Below are positions 1 to 8,400 of a DNA stretch of 10,369 bases, piece by piece. Source of the stretch: Bacteroidota bacterium (GTDB lineage Bacteria; Bacteroidota; Bacteroidia; Chitinophagales; Chitinophagaceae); NCBI GenBank assembly GCA_026391115.1, contig JAPLER010000030.1:1-10369 (forward strand), given 5' to 3'. The first letter of the stretch is position 1. The number at the start of each line of letters is the position of its first letter. A program made the position numbers and the translations under genes. Under the pieces are notes generated by a model, which did no database searches, had not been told where the DNA came from, and saw nothing but the letters and a program-made list of their open reading frames with translations.

Positions 1-290
1 CTAAGAATTACACTTGGTGTAATGGTGTTGTAATATCCTTGTCCAATATATGTTTTGAAAACTTTATTCTTAGCTGCAACTTTCTTTAACTCATTCAAAT
101 ATTCAAACTCGCTAATAGCAGCAGGAATGTTTAAATTATGGTTTAAACGAATGGCTTCAGGAACAGTTTTATTAACTAATTCTTCAATACTTGTAACACC
201 AATGGTGTCTAACATTTTTTGGGTATCGACTGCATTTGGACCAATGTGTCGTCCTTGAAATTCGTGAGATTGTTGTTGAAAAAGATTCAT
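1..290 (-). CDS. gcvP: Glycine dehydrogenase (decarboxylating), P protein, N-terminal fragment
   Basis: This gene is open to the left edge and is read from an ATG at 290-288, giving 96 whole codons. GcvP is the PLP-dependent subunit of the cytoplasmic glycine cleavage system; it decarboxylates glycine and passes the aminomethyl group to the lipoyl arm of the H protein. The visible part matches the conserved start of the family: the RHIGP motif at residues 14-18, then MLDTIGV (27-33), the TVPEAIRL segment (42-49), and KNKVFKTYIGQGYYNTITP from about residue 74. The full protein is normally about 950-960 residues, so roughly nine tenths lies outside the window, including the PLP lysine. No Shine-Dalgarno sequence precedes the ATG, as is usual in Bacteroidota. 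The broken FKBP gene lies upstream on the same strand, 59 bases from its residual stop to this start, so co-transcription is possible. The family call is firm. Confidence 0.95.
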   Translation of the reverse strand, partial: MNLFQQQSHEFQGRHIGPNAVDTQKMLDTIGVTSIEELVNKTVPEAIRLNHNLNIPAAISEFEYLNELKKVAAKNKVFKTYIGQGYYNTITPSVIL

Positions 291-349
291 ATAAAATTAT
301 GAATTGTAAATTATTAATTATTAATACTTGTCTAACTAGGAACAGATTT

Positions 350-765
350 CTATTTAAAACTTATCAATTCCACATCAAATATTAATGTAGAATTTGGGCC
401 TATTACAGATAAGCTAAATGTGGTGGAATGAAGAAACGAAATTTACTACCAGTTGGCATAAACTGTAACCCCTCTGTCCAGCCACTAATTACTGCACTTA
501 AAGGAAAACTTGCAGGTACACCACGTTGCACACTACTATCAAAAACACTACCATCAATTGTAGTACCATGGTAATGGCAGGTAACAGTGTTACGAGCAGT
601 TGGTTTTTCGCCAGTACCCATAGTTAAAACTTGGTATTGCAAACCTGTTGCTGTTTCAACAACACCTTCATTATTTTTATTGGCTGCTAAGTATTCTTGT
701 CCTGCAACAAGGTTTGCAGAAGCTTTTTCATTTTTAAGCTGTGTTAATCTTTCAAAGGCACTCAT
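350..765 (-). pseudogene. FKBP-type peptidyl-prolyl cis-trans isomerase with frameshifted C-terminus
   Basis: FKBP domains catalyse cis-trans isomerisation at prolyl bonds. The open frame starts at ATG 765 and stops at 403-405 after 120 residues. It has a short FklB/Mip-like helical N-terminus (about 1-35), then the FKBP core: GLQYQVL, a VTCHYHGT strand, DGSVFDSS (the catalytic-pocket DSS), the VISGWTEGLQFMPTGSKFRFFIPPHLAY segment, and an abrupt stop after LAYL. Family members continue with about eight loop residues and a last beta strand. That strand is still present in another minus-strand frame at 406-353 and reads VIGPNSTLIFDVELISFK, with a TAG stop at 352-350. Only five bases separate the Tyr codon from the Ile codon where about 24 are expected, so about 19 bases seem to be missing. 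No signal peptide is seen, so the product would be cytoplasmic. A truncated protein would lack a core strand and probably fold badly. A sequencing or assembly error is the main alternative. Confidence 0.85.
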
Positions 766-779
766 TGTAAAAATTTTTG

Positions 780-787
780 CAAATGTA
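780..787 (-). promoter_or_regulatory. Putative -7 box of the FKBP gene promoter
   Basis: On the minus strand the bases read TACATTTG, a perfect match to the Bacteroidota -7 consensus TAnnTTTG, 14 bases upstream of the FKBP ATG. No good TTTG element is seen at the expected -33 spacing, so this is supported by the -7 box alone. It would give a very short leader. Confidence 0.35.
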
Positions 788-815
788 AGAGGTTAAATCA
801 TTTGCCATTTGTTGA

Positions 816-843
816 TTTGAGATTTATACTTATTTTATCTTTT
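816..843 (+). promoter_or_regulatory. Possible promoter of the EEP-family gene
   Basis: A TTTG at 816-819 is followed 16 bases later by TATCTTTT (836-843), which matches TAnnTTTG in all but the last base. It lies 44 bases before the ATG at 888, in the 122-base gap between two divergent genes. Spacing and match are both imperfect, so this is a weak call. Confidence 0.25.
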
Positions 844-887
844 CTCATTTATCTAATCAACTACATTTACCCCCACAAACTTGATTT

Positions 888-1979
888 ATGCGAAAGTTTA
901 TTAAACGATTTCTAATAATACTTAACGTTTTATTAGTAATTGCTTTTTTAATAGGTTGTTTATTGCCATGGCTTTCTCCAGAGTATTTTTGGTTATTCGG
1001 GTTTATTGGATTTAGCTTTTTGTACATAACGCTTGCTTTGATAGTCACTATTTTATTTTGGTTGTTTGTAAAACCTAAATTTTCATTATGTCTATTGGTA
1101 ATACTATGTTGTGGCTATAAGCAAATTAACACACTTTTTGCATTTAATACCAATACAGTTTTTAATAAAAACAAACCCAATAATAGCTTAAGATTAATTA
1201 CCTGGAATGTTGGTAATTTATCTGGCAAAACACAAGAGAAGAACGCCAAACAACATCGTCAAAATGAAATATCTGAAGCAATAATTTCTCAAAATGCTGA
1301 TGTAATTTGCCTACAAGAATTTGCTGAAATTAGAGACGCTCTTCCAAAAACTTATACTGATTTAATCAAAAAATATAAATACGTTTATTTTCCTTGGTGG
1401 ATAGTAGGGCCTTACAGACACAAAAGTGGCAATGTCATTTTTTCGAAATATCCTATTGTATTTAGTGATAGTGCTGCATTTAATAATGGCAATATTATTG
1501 TTAGAGCTGATATTGTAAATGACAAAAGTGATACGATTTCATTTTTTACAAGCCATCTCGATTCATATAAATTTAACAAGAATGAATTTGAAGAAATAGA
1601 TGGCGAAAAACCTAATGAAGAGAAAATTCAAGAAAACTGGAAACAGATTATTAAAAAAGTAAGGAAAACTTTACAAACGCATAACGAAGAAGCTGATGTT
1701 GTAATTAATTTTATGCAACAATCTAAACATTCAAAGGTATTTTGTGCAGACTTGAATGAAGTACCTAATAACTATATTTACTGGAAACTTAGAGGTAACA
1801 AAAAAGATGCTTTTCTAGAAAAAGGATTAGGCTTAGGTAAAACATACAACTCACTATCTACAGTAAATAGAATTGATTATATAATGCCTGAAAATAATTT
1901 TACAGTACATCAATTTAAAATTAATGATAATGGATTGAGTGATCATGCAATGCTTGTTGCAGATATTGAATTAAAATAA
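888..1979 (+). CDS. Membrane-anchored endonuclease/exonuclease/phosphatase family protein
   Basis: This 363-residue protein has two parts. Residues 1-80 are strongly hydrophobic with about three membrane helices (roughly 7-28, 32-60 and 66-80). Residues 101-363 form a metal-dependent phosphoesterase domain of the EEP (DNase I/exonuclease III-like) fold. The expected active-site motifs appear in order: TWNVGN (Asn107), the metal-binding Glu144 in CLQEF, GNVIFSKYPI (182-190), His223 in TSHLD, Asp288 and Asn290 in CADLNEVPN, Asp330 in RIDYI, and the closing SDH (351-353). All key residues are present, so it should be active. The substrate cannot be read from sequence; members cleave nucleic acids, phosphoinositides or sphingomyelin. 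A charged insert at about 225-275 separates the His and Asp-Asn motifs. The gene is divergent from FKBP, and its stop lies 3 bases from that of the convergent ompA-like gene, leaving no room for a separate terminator. Confidence 0.9.
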   Translation: MRKFIKRFLIILNVLLVIAFLIGCLLPWLSPEYFWLFGFIGFSFLYITLALIVTILFWLFVKPKFSLCLLVILCCGYKQINTLFAFNTNTVFNKNKPNNSLRLITWNVGNLSGKTQEKNAKQHRQNEISEAIISQNADVICLQEFAEIRDALPKTYTDLIKKYKYVYFPWWIVGPYRHKSGNVIFSKYPIVFSDSAAFNNGNIIVRADIVNDKSDTISFFTSHLDSYKFNKNEFEEIDGEKPNEEKIQENWKQIIKKVRKTLQTHNEEADVVINFMQQSKHSKVFCADLNEVPNNYIYWKLRGNKKDAFLEKGLGLGKTYNSLSTVNRIDYIMPENNFTVHQFKINDNGLSDHAMLVADIELK

Positions 1980-1982
1980 TTA

Positions 1983-3902
1983 TTACAGCAATATAACTAC
2001 AAACTCTGTTCTTCTATTTTTTATTCTTCCTTCCTCTGTACTGTTATCTGCAATTGGTTTTGTTGCACCCAAGCCTTTATAACTAAGTCTTGTACTTGAA
2101 ATGCCTTTGCTTAACAAATAATCAACTACAGCTTTAGCTCTATTTGTAGATAATTTTAAGTTGTCTTCTGGCTGGCCAATATTGTCTGTATGACCTAATA
2201 ATTCCAATTTTATGGTAATATTTTCAGTTAAGATTTGATACAATTTATCTAACTCCACTTTGCTAATAGGCAGTAATGTGAAAGCATTTTTTTCGAACTG
2301 AACATTATTAAAAGTCTTTGGTGTATTTAATTCTATGGGTTCAAGAGCTATATTTTTTTCGTAAATACTATCTGGTTTTTCTTTGCTCAACTCATATACA
2401 TCACTATAATAAAAATAACCTTTTCTATTTACTACAAACGTGTAGTCTTTTCCTGTTGGCAAAGGAATCCAATATTTACCCAATTCATCAGCAGTGATTT
2501 TCATTAATACTTTGTTAGTTATATTATCTATCAACTCTACACTACAAGGTATTCCTTTGGTTGTTTTTTTATCTGTAACAGTTCCTTTTACATACAAAGT
2601 TTTATAAGGTTTTATGTCATCTCTTAATTCAAATTGGTAAATGTCCAAACCACCTTTTCCTTCTGCCCTATCACTTGCATAATATGCAGTTGAGCCATTG
2701 CTATTAATGCAAATACTGCATTCATCTTCTATTGTATTAATAGGAAATCCTAAGTTTTCTGGTTGACTCCATTCATCTAATCCTATTTTCCTACTGATGT
2801 ATAAATCTGTGTTTCCATATCCTGGCAATCCATCACTTGTGTAATATAATGTTTGGTTATCTGCATGTATGTATGGATACAAATCATTGCCTTTTGTATT
2901 AATGGTAGCACCTAAATTTACTGCTGGGCCCCATTTTCCATTGGTCATTTTTGTGCTCATATATAAATCTCTTCCTCCAAATCCACCTGTTCTATCACTA
3001 CTAAAATATAAAGTTCGACTATCTGGGCTAATGCTTGGAGCACTTTCCCAATAAGCACTGTTAATATTGGGACCTAAATTTTCTGGCTCACTCCATCCAT
3101 CTGGTGTTTGATACGAAATATATAAATCATAACTTCCATATCCTCTTTCCTGAAAATCTCCTGCAAATATTAAATACTCGCCATCGTTACTTACTGTTGC
3201 TGCTCCTTTTAATGCTTGTTGATTAATACTTCCTTCTACAACTTCTGCTTGCCTAAAAACACCATTTACAACATTTGATTTTACAAACTCTTCTCCGTGA
3301 TTTGTCATTCTGGTAAACACCAATAAACTATCACTAATGCTAAGTGTTGGGTAATATTCTGAACGAAAGGTATTAACACTATCGCCTAAGTTAATAGGAT
3401 GAAAAACATAGTTTTGATTGGGATGTTTTTTTTGATAATCTATTGCAAATTCATAATTTTTTTTTCTATAATTACCTGCACCAATACTTCTTGCATTTAA
3501 ATCTGCTATTGATAAAAAAACACTTACAGCTTTTAAAGCATCTTCAAATTTACCAAGCCCAGCAAGGTTTATAGAGTATGGCAATTGATACATTTTGGTG
3601 TATAAACTATCTTTTCCAATAGCTTGTTCGTAATATTTTATGGCATTATTGTATTCTTTTTTTTCGCCATATACTCCTGCCAAACTTAAATATGCATCTA
3701 CATAATTTTCATCTGTTTTAATAGTTTTTATCAATGTGTTTATTGCTTCATTAAAATCTCCATCGTTAATTAAATTAATTGCACTTGCATATAATTTAAC
3801 AGCTTTATTATTGATGTTACTCGGTTGATAGTTTTGAGCAATCAACGAATAATTGATGAACAAAAAAGCCACTATGAACAGATATTTTTTTTGGTAACCC
3901 AT
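1983..3902 (-). CDS. OmpA family protein with TPR, PD40 propeller and CarboxypepD_reg domains (PorE-like)
   Basis: This 639-residue cell-envelope protein begins with a signal peptide (about 1-22, ending SLIAQ, with no lipobox Cys). TPR-like helices follow (about 33-155, including AINTLIKTIKTDENYVDAYLS-type repeats). A PD40/WD40-like beta propeller covers about 180-425; its recurring blade motifs are YPTLSISDSLLVF, AATVSNDGEYLIF, APSISPDSRTLYFSSD, YPYIHADNQTLYYTSD and a last copy near 396-411. A carboxypeptidase-regulatory-like beta sandwich lies at about 436-500. The OmpA C-terminal peptidoglycan-binding domain (about 533-639) carries GHTDNIG with Asp573 and LSTNRAKAV with Arg588, the pair that contacts diaminopimelate in this family. 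This domain order matches PorE, the periplasmic T9SS component of Porphyromonas gingivalis. Bacteroidota genomes carry several paralogues of this architecture, so a T9SS role is inferred, though the window does encode a T9SS substrate. The domain call is firm; the specific role is not. Confidence 0.9.
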   Translation of the reverse strand: MGYQKKYLFIVAFLFINYSLIAQNYQPSNINNKAVKLYASAINLINDGDFNEAINTLIKTIKTDENYVDAYLSLAGVYGEKKEYNNAIKYYEQAIGKDSLYTKMYQLPYSINLAGLGKFEDALKAVSVFLSIADLNARSIGAGNYRKKNYEFAIDYQKKHPNQNYVFHPINLGDSVNTFRSEYYPTLSISDSLLVFTRMTNHGEEFVKSNVVNGVFRQAEVVEGSINQQALKGAATVSNDGEYLIFAGDFQERGYGSYDLYISYQTPDGWSEPENLGPNINSAYWESAPSISPDSRTLYFSSDRTGGFGGRDLYMSTKMTNGKWGPAVNLGATINTKGNDLYPYIHADNQTLYYTSDGLPGYGNTDLYISRKIGLDEWSQPENLGFPINTIEDECSICINSNGSTAYYASDRAEGKGGLDIYQFELRDDIKPYKTLYVKGTVTDKKTTKGIPCSVELIDNITNKVLMKITADELGKYWIPLPTGKDYTFVVNRKGYFYYSDVYELSKEKPDSIYEKNIALEPIELNTPKTFNNVQFEKNAFTLLPISKVELDKLYQILTENITIKLELLGHTDNIGQPEDNLKLSTNRAKAVVDYLLSKGISSTRLSYKGLGATKPIADNSTEEGRIKNRRTEFVVILL

Positions 3903-3906
3903 TGTA

Positions 3907-3934
3907 CAAATTTATTGAACTAAGTTGCAACAAA
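3907..3934 (-). promoter_or_regulatory. Putative promoter of the PorE-like gene, nearly leaderless
   Basis: On the minus strand a TTTG (3934-3931) is followed after 16 bases by TAAATTTG (3914-3907), a perfect TAnnTTTG -7 box. The box ends only four bases before the ATG at 3902. With normal spacing, transcription would start at or next to the start codon. Either the mRNA is essentially leaderless or the match is fortuitous in AT-rich DNA. Confidence 0.35.
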
Positions 3935-3967
3935 GATGTTAAATGAAATGTTAAAAAAAATACAAAG

Positions 3968-3975
3968 TATTTTTG
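3968..3975 (+). promoter_or_regulatory. Putative -7 box of the DUF1272 gene promoter
   Basis: TATTTTTG matches TAnnTTTG perfectly and sits 16 bases before the ATG at 3992, in the 89-base gap shared with the divergent PorE-like gene. No convincing -33 TTTG is present at the right spacing, and T-rich DNA makes chance matches easy. Confidence 0.3.
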
Positions 3976-3991
3976 CATAAATATTTAAACG

Positions 3992-4207
3992 ATGCTTTTG
4001 TTAAAACCTAATTGCGAAAACTGTAATAAAAGTTTACCTCACTATTCGAAAGAAGCCATGATTTGTTCTTTTGAATGCACTTTTTGTAAAGATTGTGTTG
4101 ATAATGTATTGCACAACATTTGCCCAAATTGTGGTGGCAATTTAGAGAAACGACCTATTAGACCAGATGCAGTAATTGAAAAATATCCACCACAAAAACC
4201 AGTTTAA
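3992..4207 (+). CDS. DUF1272 domain-containing cysteine-rich protein
   Basis: This 71-residue protein matches the small DUF1272 family along its whole length, from the LKPNCENC start, through CSFECTFCKDC, to CPNCGG and the RPIRP tail. Eight cysteines (8, 11, 25, 29, 32, 35, 44, 47) are arranged as CxxC, CxxxC, CxxC and CxxC pairs, suggesting two structural zinc sites in a compact zinc-ribbon or treble-clef-like fold. There is no signal peptide or membrane segment, so it is presumably cytoplasmic. The family has no established function that I know of. It lies 79 bases upstream of mqnC on the same strand and could be co-transcribed with it, but nothing in the sequence ties it to menaquinone synthesis. 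The length is normal for the family and the gene looks intact. Confidence 0.9.
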   Translation: MLLLKPNCENCNKSLPHYSKEAMICSFECTFCKDCVDNVLHNICPNCGGNLEKRPIRPDAVIEKYPPQKPV

Positions 4208-4286
4208 TTTTTACTAAAAGAAGTATTTCTGTAAAAAGCAGTACTGTCAATAAGCATTGTTTGTTTATTTGCTTAAAATATTAGAA

Positions 4287-5411
4287 ATGAATTTAGTTGA
4301 TATATATAAAAAGGCTTCAAACTTTGAGTTTCTATCGGTTGAAGAAGGGATGTTTTTATTTAATAATGCACCACTTACAGAATTGATGTATGTGGCAGAT
4401 GAATTGCGTAAAATACAAGTTCCTCACGGAAAAGTAACTTGGCAAATTGATAGAAATGTAAACACCACAAATGTGTGTATTGCTAATTGTAAATTCTGCA
4501 ATTTCTTTCGTATTCCAGGACATGCAGAAGCATATATTACAGATATGCCAACTTACAGAAAAAAGATTGAAGAAACCATTGCTTGGGGTGGAGATCAATT
4601 ATTATTACAAGGTGGGCATCATCCAGAACTTGGCTTGCAGTATTATGTAGATATATTTAAACAAATTAAAGCAGAGTATCCTAGTATTAAACTGCACACG
4701 CTTGGGCCACCAGAAATTGCACACATTACTAAACTTGAAAAATCAACTCATATTGAAGTACTAAAAGCTTTGAAGGAAGCAGGAATGGACAGCTTGCCTG
4801 GAGCTGGAGCAGAAATACTAATTGATAGAGTGAGAAGGCTTATCAGCAAAGGGAAATGTGGTGCAGATGAGTGGTTAGAAATTATGCATCAATGCCACAA
4901 CTTAAACATTACAACAAGTGCTACTATGATGTTTGGCCATGTTGAAACATTGGAAGAACGCTTTATTCACTTGGTTAAAATAAGAGAAGTACAAGCTAAG
5001 AAACCTACAGATGCCAAAGGTTTTCTTGCTTTTATTCCATGGACTTTTCAAGATGTTGATACCTTACTTACTCGTATAAGAGGTGTACAAAATTTAACTA
5101 CACCAGATGAGTATATCAGAATGATTGCCATTAGCAGAATTATGTTGCCCAACATTAAAAATATTCAAGCGAGCTGGCTAACAGTTGGTAAAGAAACTGC
5201 ACAAATTTGTTTGCATAGTGGTGCCAATGATTTTGGTAGTATTATGCTAGAAGAGAATGTTGTGAGTGCTGCCGGAGCTCCTCATCGATTTACTTATAAA
5301 AGCATCCAAGAAGCTATTAAGCAAGCAGGATTTGAACCACAGCTTCGTAATCAACAATATGAATGGAGGGAATTGCCTGTGAATATTCAAGAACAGGTTG
5401 TTGATTATTAG
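4287..5411 (+). CDS. mqnC: Cyclic dehypoxanthinyl futalosine synthase (radical SAM)
   Basis: MqnC is a cytoplasmic radical SAM enzyme of the futalosine route to menaquinone; it cyclises dehypoxanthine futalosine. The 374-residue protein has the radical SAM cluster motif CxxxCxxC at Cys64, Cys68 and Cys71 (NVCIANCKFC), preceded by the TWQIDRNVN strand and followed by GHAEAY. Other family landmarks are LLLQGGHHPELGL (106-117), LHTLGPPEIAH, PGAGAEILIDRVR (171-183), TTSATMMFGHVET (209-221), FIPWTFQ, and near the end ANDFGSIMLEENVV (313-326). The GAGAEIL and MMFGHVET signatures and the overall sequence fit MqnC better than the sister enzyme MqnE. The frame is open back to a TTG at 4257, but the ATG at 4287 gives the family-typical MNL start with NFEFLSVEEG just after it, so it is preferred. 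The gene converges on the next minus-strand gene. Its presence implies that menaquinone is made by the futalosine rather than the classical Men pathway, to be confirmed by finding mqnA, mqnE, mqnB and mqnD elsewhere. Confidence 0.93.
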   Translation: MNLVDIYKKASNFEFLSVEEGMFLFNNAPLTELMYVADELRKIQVPHGKVTWQIDRNVNTTNVCIANCKFCNFFRIPGHAEAYITDMPTYRKKIEETIAWGGDQLLLQGGHHPELGLQYYVDIFKQIKAEYPSIKLHTLGPPEIAHITKLEKSTHIEVLKALKEAGMDSLPGAGAEILIDRVRRLISKGKCGADEWLEIMHQCHNLNITTSATMMFGHVETLEERFIHLVKIREVQAKKPTDAKGFLAFIPWTFQDVDTLLTRIRGVQNLTTPDEYIRMIAISRIMLPNIKNIQASWLTVGKETAQICLHSGANDFGSIMLEENVVSAAGAPHRFTYKSIQEAIKQAGFEPQLRNQQYEWRELPVNIQEQVVDY

Positions 5412-5414
5412 AAC

Positions 5415-5447
5415 AAAAAAATGGTTGCAGCTTTTTCAGCTACAACC
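5415..5447 (-). terminator. Rho-independent terminator of the T9SS-secreted protein gene
   Basis: Two 10-base arms (5423-5432 and 5438-5447) flank a 5-base loop, and on the minus strand the stem is followed by A and then seven T residues (5421-5415). One pair is G-U when read on the minus strand but A-C mismatched on the plus strand. The T tract lies only on the minus side. Both facts point to termination of the minus-strand gene ending at 5480, 33 bases upstream. Confidence 0.8.
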
Positions 5448-5479
5448 ACCCACGTTAGAAATCCAAAATTTTGATATTG

Positions 5480-8400
5480 TTATTTTAATTTTTGCATATA
5501 TACTTTCTTGCTTTGATACCTTATATCATCTGCTTCTATAGATAGTATATACATATCGCTTGCAAAGAATTGATTGATATTTACCTCAACTGTATTCGTT
5601 CCTTTTTTAGCATTTATAAATTGAGTGTAAATAATTCTACCCGTACTTGCATCTGTTAATTTTAAAGCAACTGGTTTATCAGTATCTGCATTAAATACTA
5701 CTTTAAATTTACCATTGTTTGGATTTGGATATACTCCAATATCATTACTAGTAACGGTTTGAGCATTTGCTGCATCTATTGTAGTAAATCTTATGTTGGA
5801 CAAACTACCACCAATATTTGCATTGGTATTTTTACCGTTTTGCCATGTAAAACTTATAGCAGTAATATCGTTAGCTGTTATTTTATTTGCAGTAGTTTTT
5901 GATACAAATTGAGATAGTGAAACTGTATATTCATTTTCAACTGTATTTACTGGCAATGTATAAGTATATTGATTATTCCAATCTAGAACCCCCTTCTTAA
6001 TCAATGTAATTTTTACACTAGCTCCTGCAATTGATGTAGCATTAAATTTAATTGCTTTGTATTGACTAAAATCTCTTTCTATACCACCACCCTTAACAAG
6101 TTTATACGCACTAACATAGTTTTTGGTAGATGCCTCTACTCGCACTTTTCTAAACAACGGATATTCGTTTTCTTTTATTGATACAATATTATTTGAAATG
6201 ATAAATTTATTTAGAGTTGTATTAGATTTATCGTAATCTGCACTCCAACCACCGTCTGTCATATAAACCATATCTACATTAGTTCCTAGGTTCATATAAA
6301 CATTATCTTCATATACATCGCTAACATTTAACTTAATAACTGATGTTGTATTTGCAGCTACATTAAATGGTATAGATTTTTTTGCAGTTGAACTATTTTC
6401 ATTAGCTTTTTCAACAATTTCAAATATTCCAGATGTGTTATTTGTTGGATTTGTTACGGTTATCTCAAGAATATTTTTCTCTCTTCGTACAGATTTAATA
6501 TAAGCCACAGGAGCATCTATTACATTATTATGATGAGCAACAACTGGAAGATATGTTTTAAGCTTAGTAATCATTTGCTCTGCCAAAGTTTTACTCATAT
6601 TATAAGATACCGACCATACTTGAAAATTAAACATTGTATCTTGATGAATATAATTGTCGGTTAACCAATTGCTTTGTACACTTAATTTTCCATCATTTTT
6701 ATTTAATCCAATACTAAAGTTGATGCAATACTCTACTACACCATCTCTTTGTTGCAGCTTGCTAGAAATCATATTTATTCCTGCAACTTTAGCAATTTTA
6801 ACTTCAAGTAATTTGGCATCCTTCAATCTATCACAAATAGGTTTAGTATGTCCATATACATCGCCTATAGTTTGTGTACCCAATACAACTGCTTTACAAT
6901 TACTATTGTTGGTATAATCAACAGAAAGAATATCAATTGCATTTGTAAAAGCTATTAAATCTGTTGGTGTACTTACATAAGAATTTGTGGTATTATTAGT
7001 AGTTTGAGGAATAATATCTGCTAAAACAATTTTATTATTACCATTAATAATGGTTCCGCTATTACTAATATAATTTTTAGTTTGTGTGTAGTCAAAATCT
7101 GTTGATTTACTATTGATAGCATTACCATATAACCTAATAGCAATGACATCTCCCAATGGTTTTGTTTCCAATCCACCACCACCACCACCTGTTACAATTT
7201 GGCTGCAAGCTGTATCAATTTTAACATATACTTTTTCAGATTGCAAACTCCAACAACCACTACCATTTTGTGCTGCTAAACTATAGGTACCTGCTGTTGT
7301 AGGATACAAGCAAGATGCTGTACCTTGTGGTGCAGCTACAGCCACACTATCTTTATACCATTGGTAATTGCTATAACCCCAAACTGCTGGACAAAGTTTG
7401 TCTTGATTTGCTGGGCAAATTACTGCCGTATCATTTGGTGTAATACTTGGCGTTGCAGCATAGTTAATTACTACTGCAATGCTATTAGAACTAATGTTAC
7501 AAGCACCTCCACCTGTTATTATATGCATTGAATATGTACCACTTACAGTTGGAATAAATGATTGAGATGTAGCACCTGCAACAGGTGTGGTATCTTTATA
7601 CCATTGATAATTTACAGCAGCTGTGCTAGTTAATGTTAAACCAGTACCCAAGCAAGCAGTAGTTGCACCACTTGCAGTTACATTAGTTGCAATTGCATTT
7701 GAGCAAAGTGTTAAACCAAAGTTTGCATTACTAATATTGTTGCCATTTACTACAATTGGCAATTTTCCATTTGGTGTACCATCATTACCAATACCTGAAC
7801 CTAAATTCTCTCCTGTATTAATCCAGCTTACTGGTAATATTATCGCAGGAGCTGCATTACCTTGTGTGCCTTGTATTGTAGTTACTTGCACAGTATAATT
7901 ACCATCTCCAATGTTACTAAACGAATATGTTCCATCGTTGGCAATAACTGAACTAGCTACTACTAAATTATTATTATCAACAAGGTTTACAAACAAACTA
8001 CCACCAATATTTGTACCTGTACCATAAACAATATTATCTGTTAATCCATTAGCATCATCAAACACATTTCCTGTAAGAGTTACAGGTGTATTGATGGATG
8101 CACTTAACATAAATTCATCGCCAGCTGTAATAGCTGTATGCCCCCAAGCAGTTCCATTTCCATCACCCCTTACAAAAACCTTGAAAGTAAGTGATGTGAT
8201 ATTACTACCTTGTATCTTAACACTACCACAAGCAGCACCATTACTACAATCAAAACTTGGTATTAAAGCTGTATTTAGTATTTTATTATTGGTAACATTT
8301 AAATCTGTTGAGCCAGATAATTTGCTAAGAACAATTCCACTTGTTTGTAACTCAAGTTCAGTTGAAAATCCTTGTCTATCTAAAGTACCGAACAATACAT

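Noticed and set aside
55..258. A plus-strand frame of 67 codons at the left edge.
   Set aside because: It is antisense to the clearly recognisable GcvP N-terminus and has no protein-like features of its own.
4257..4286. A 10-codon N-terminal extension of mqnC from a TTG at 4257.
   Set aside because: The ATG at 4287 produces the family-typical N-terminus, and the extension (MFVYLLKILE) has no counterpart that I know of in MqnC proteins.
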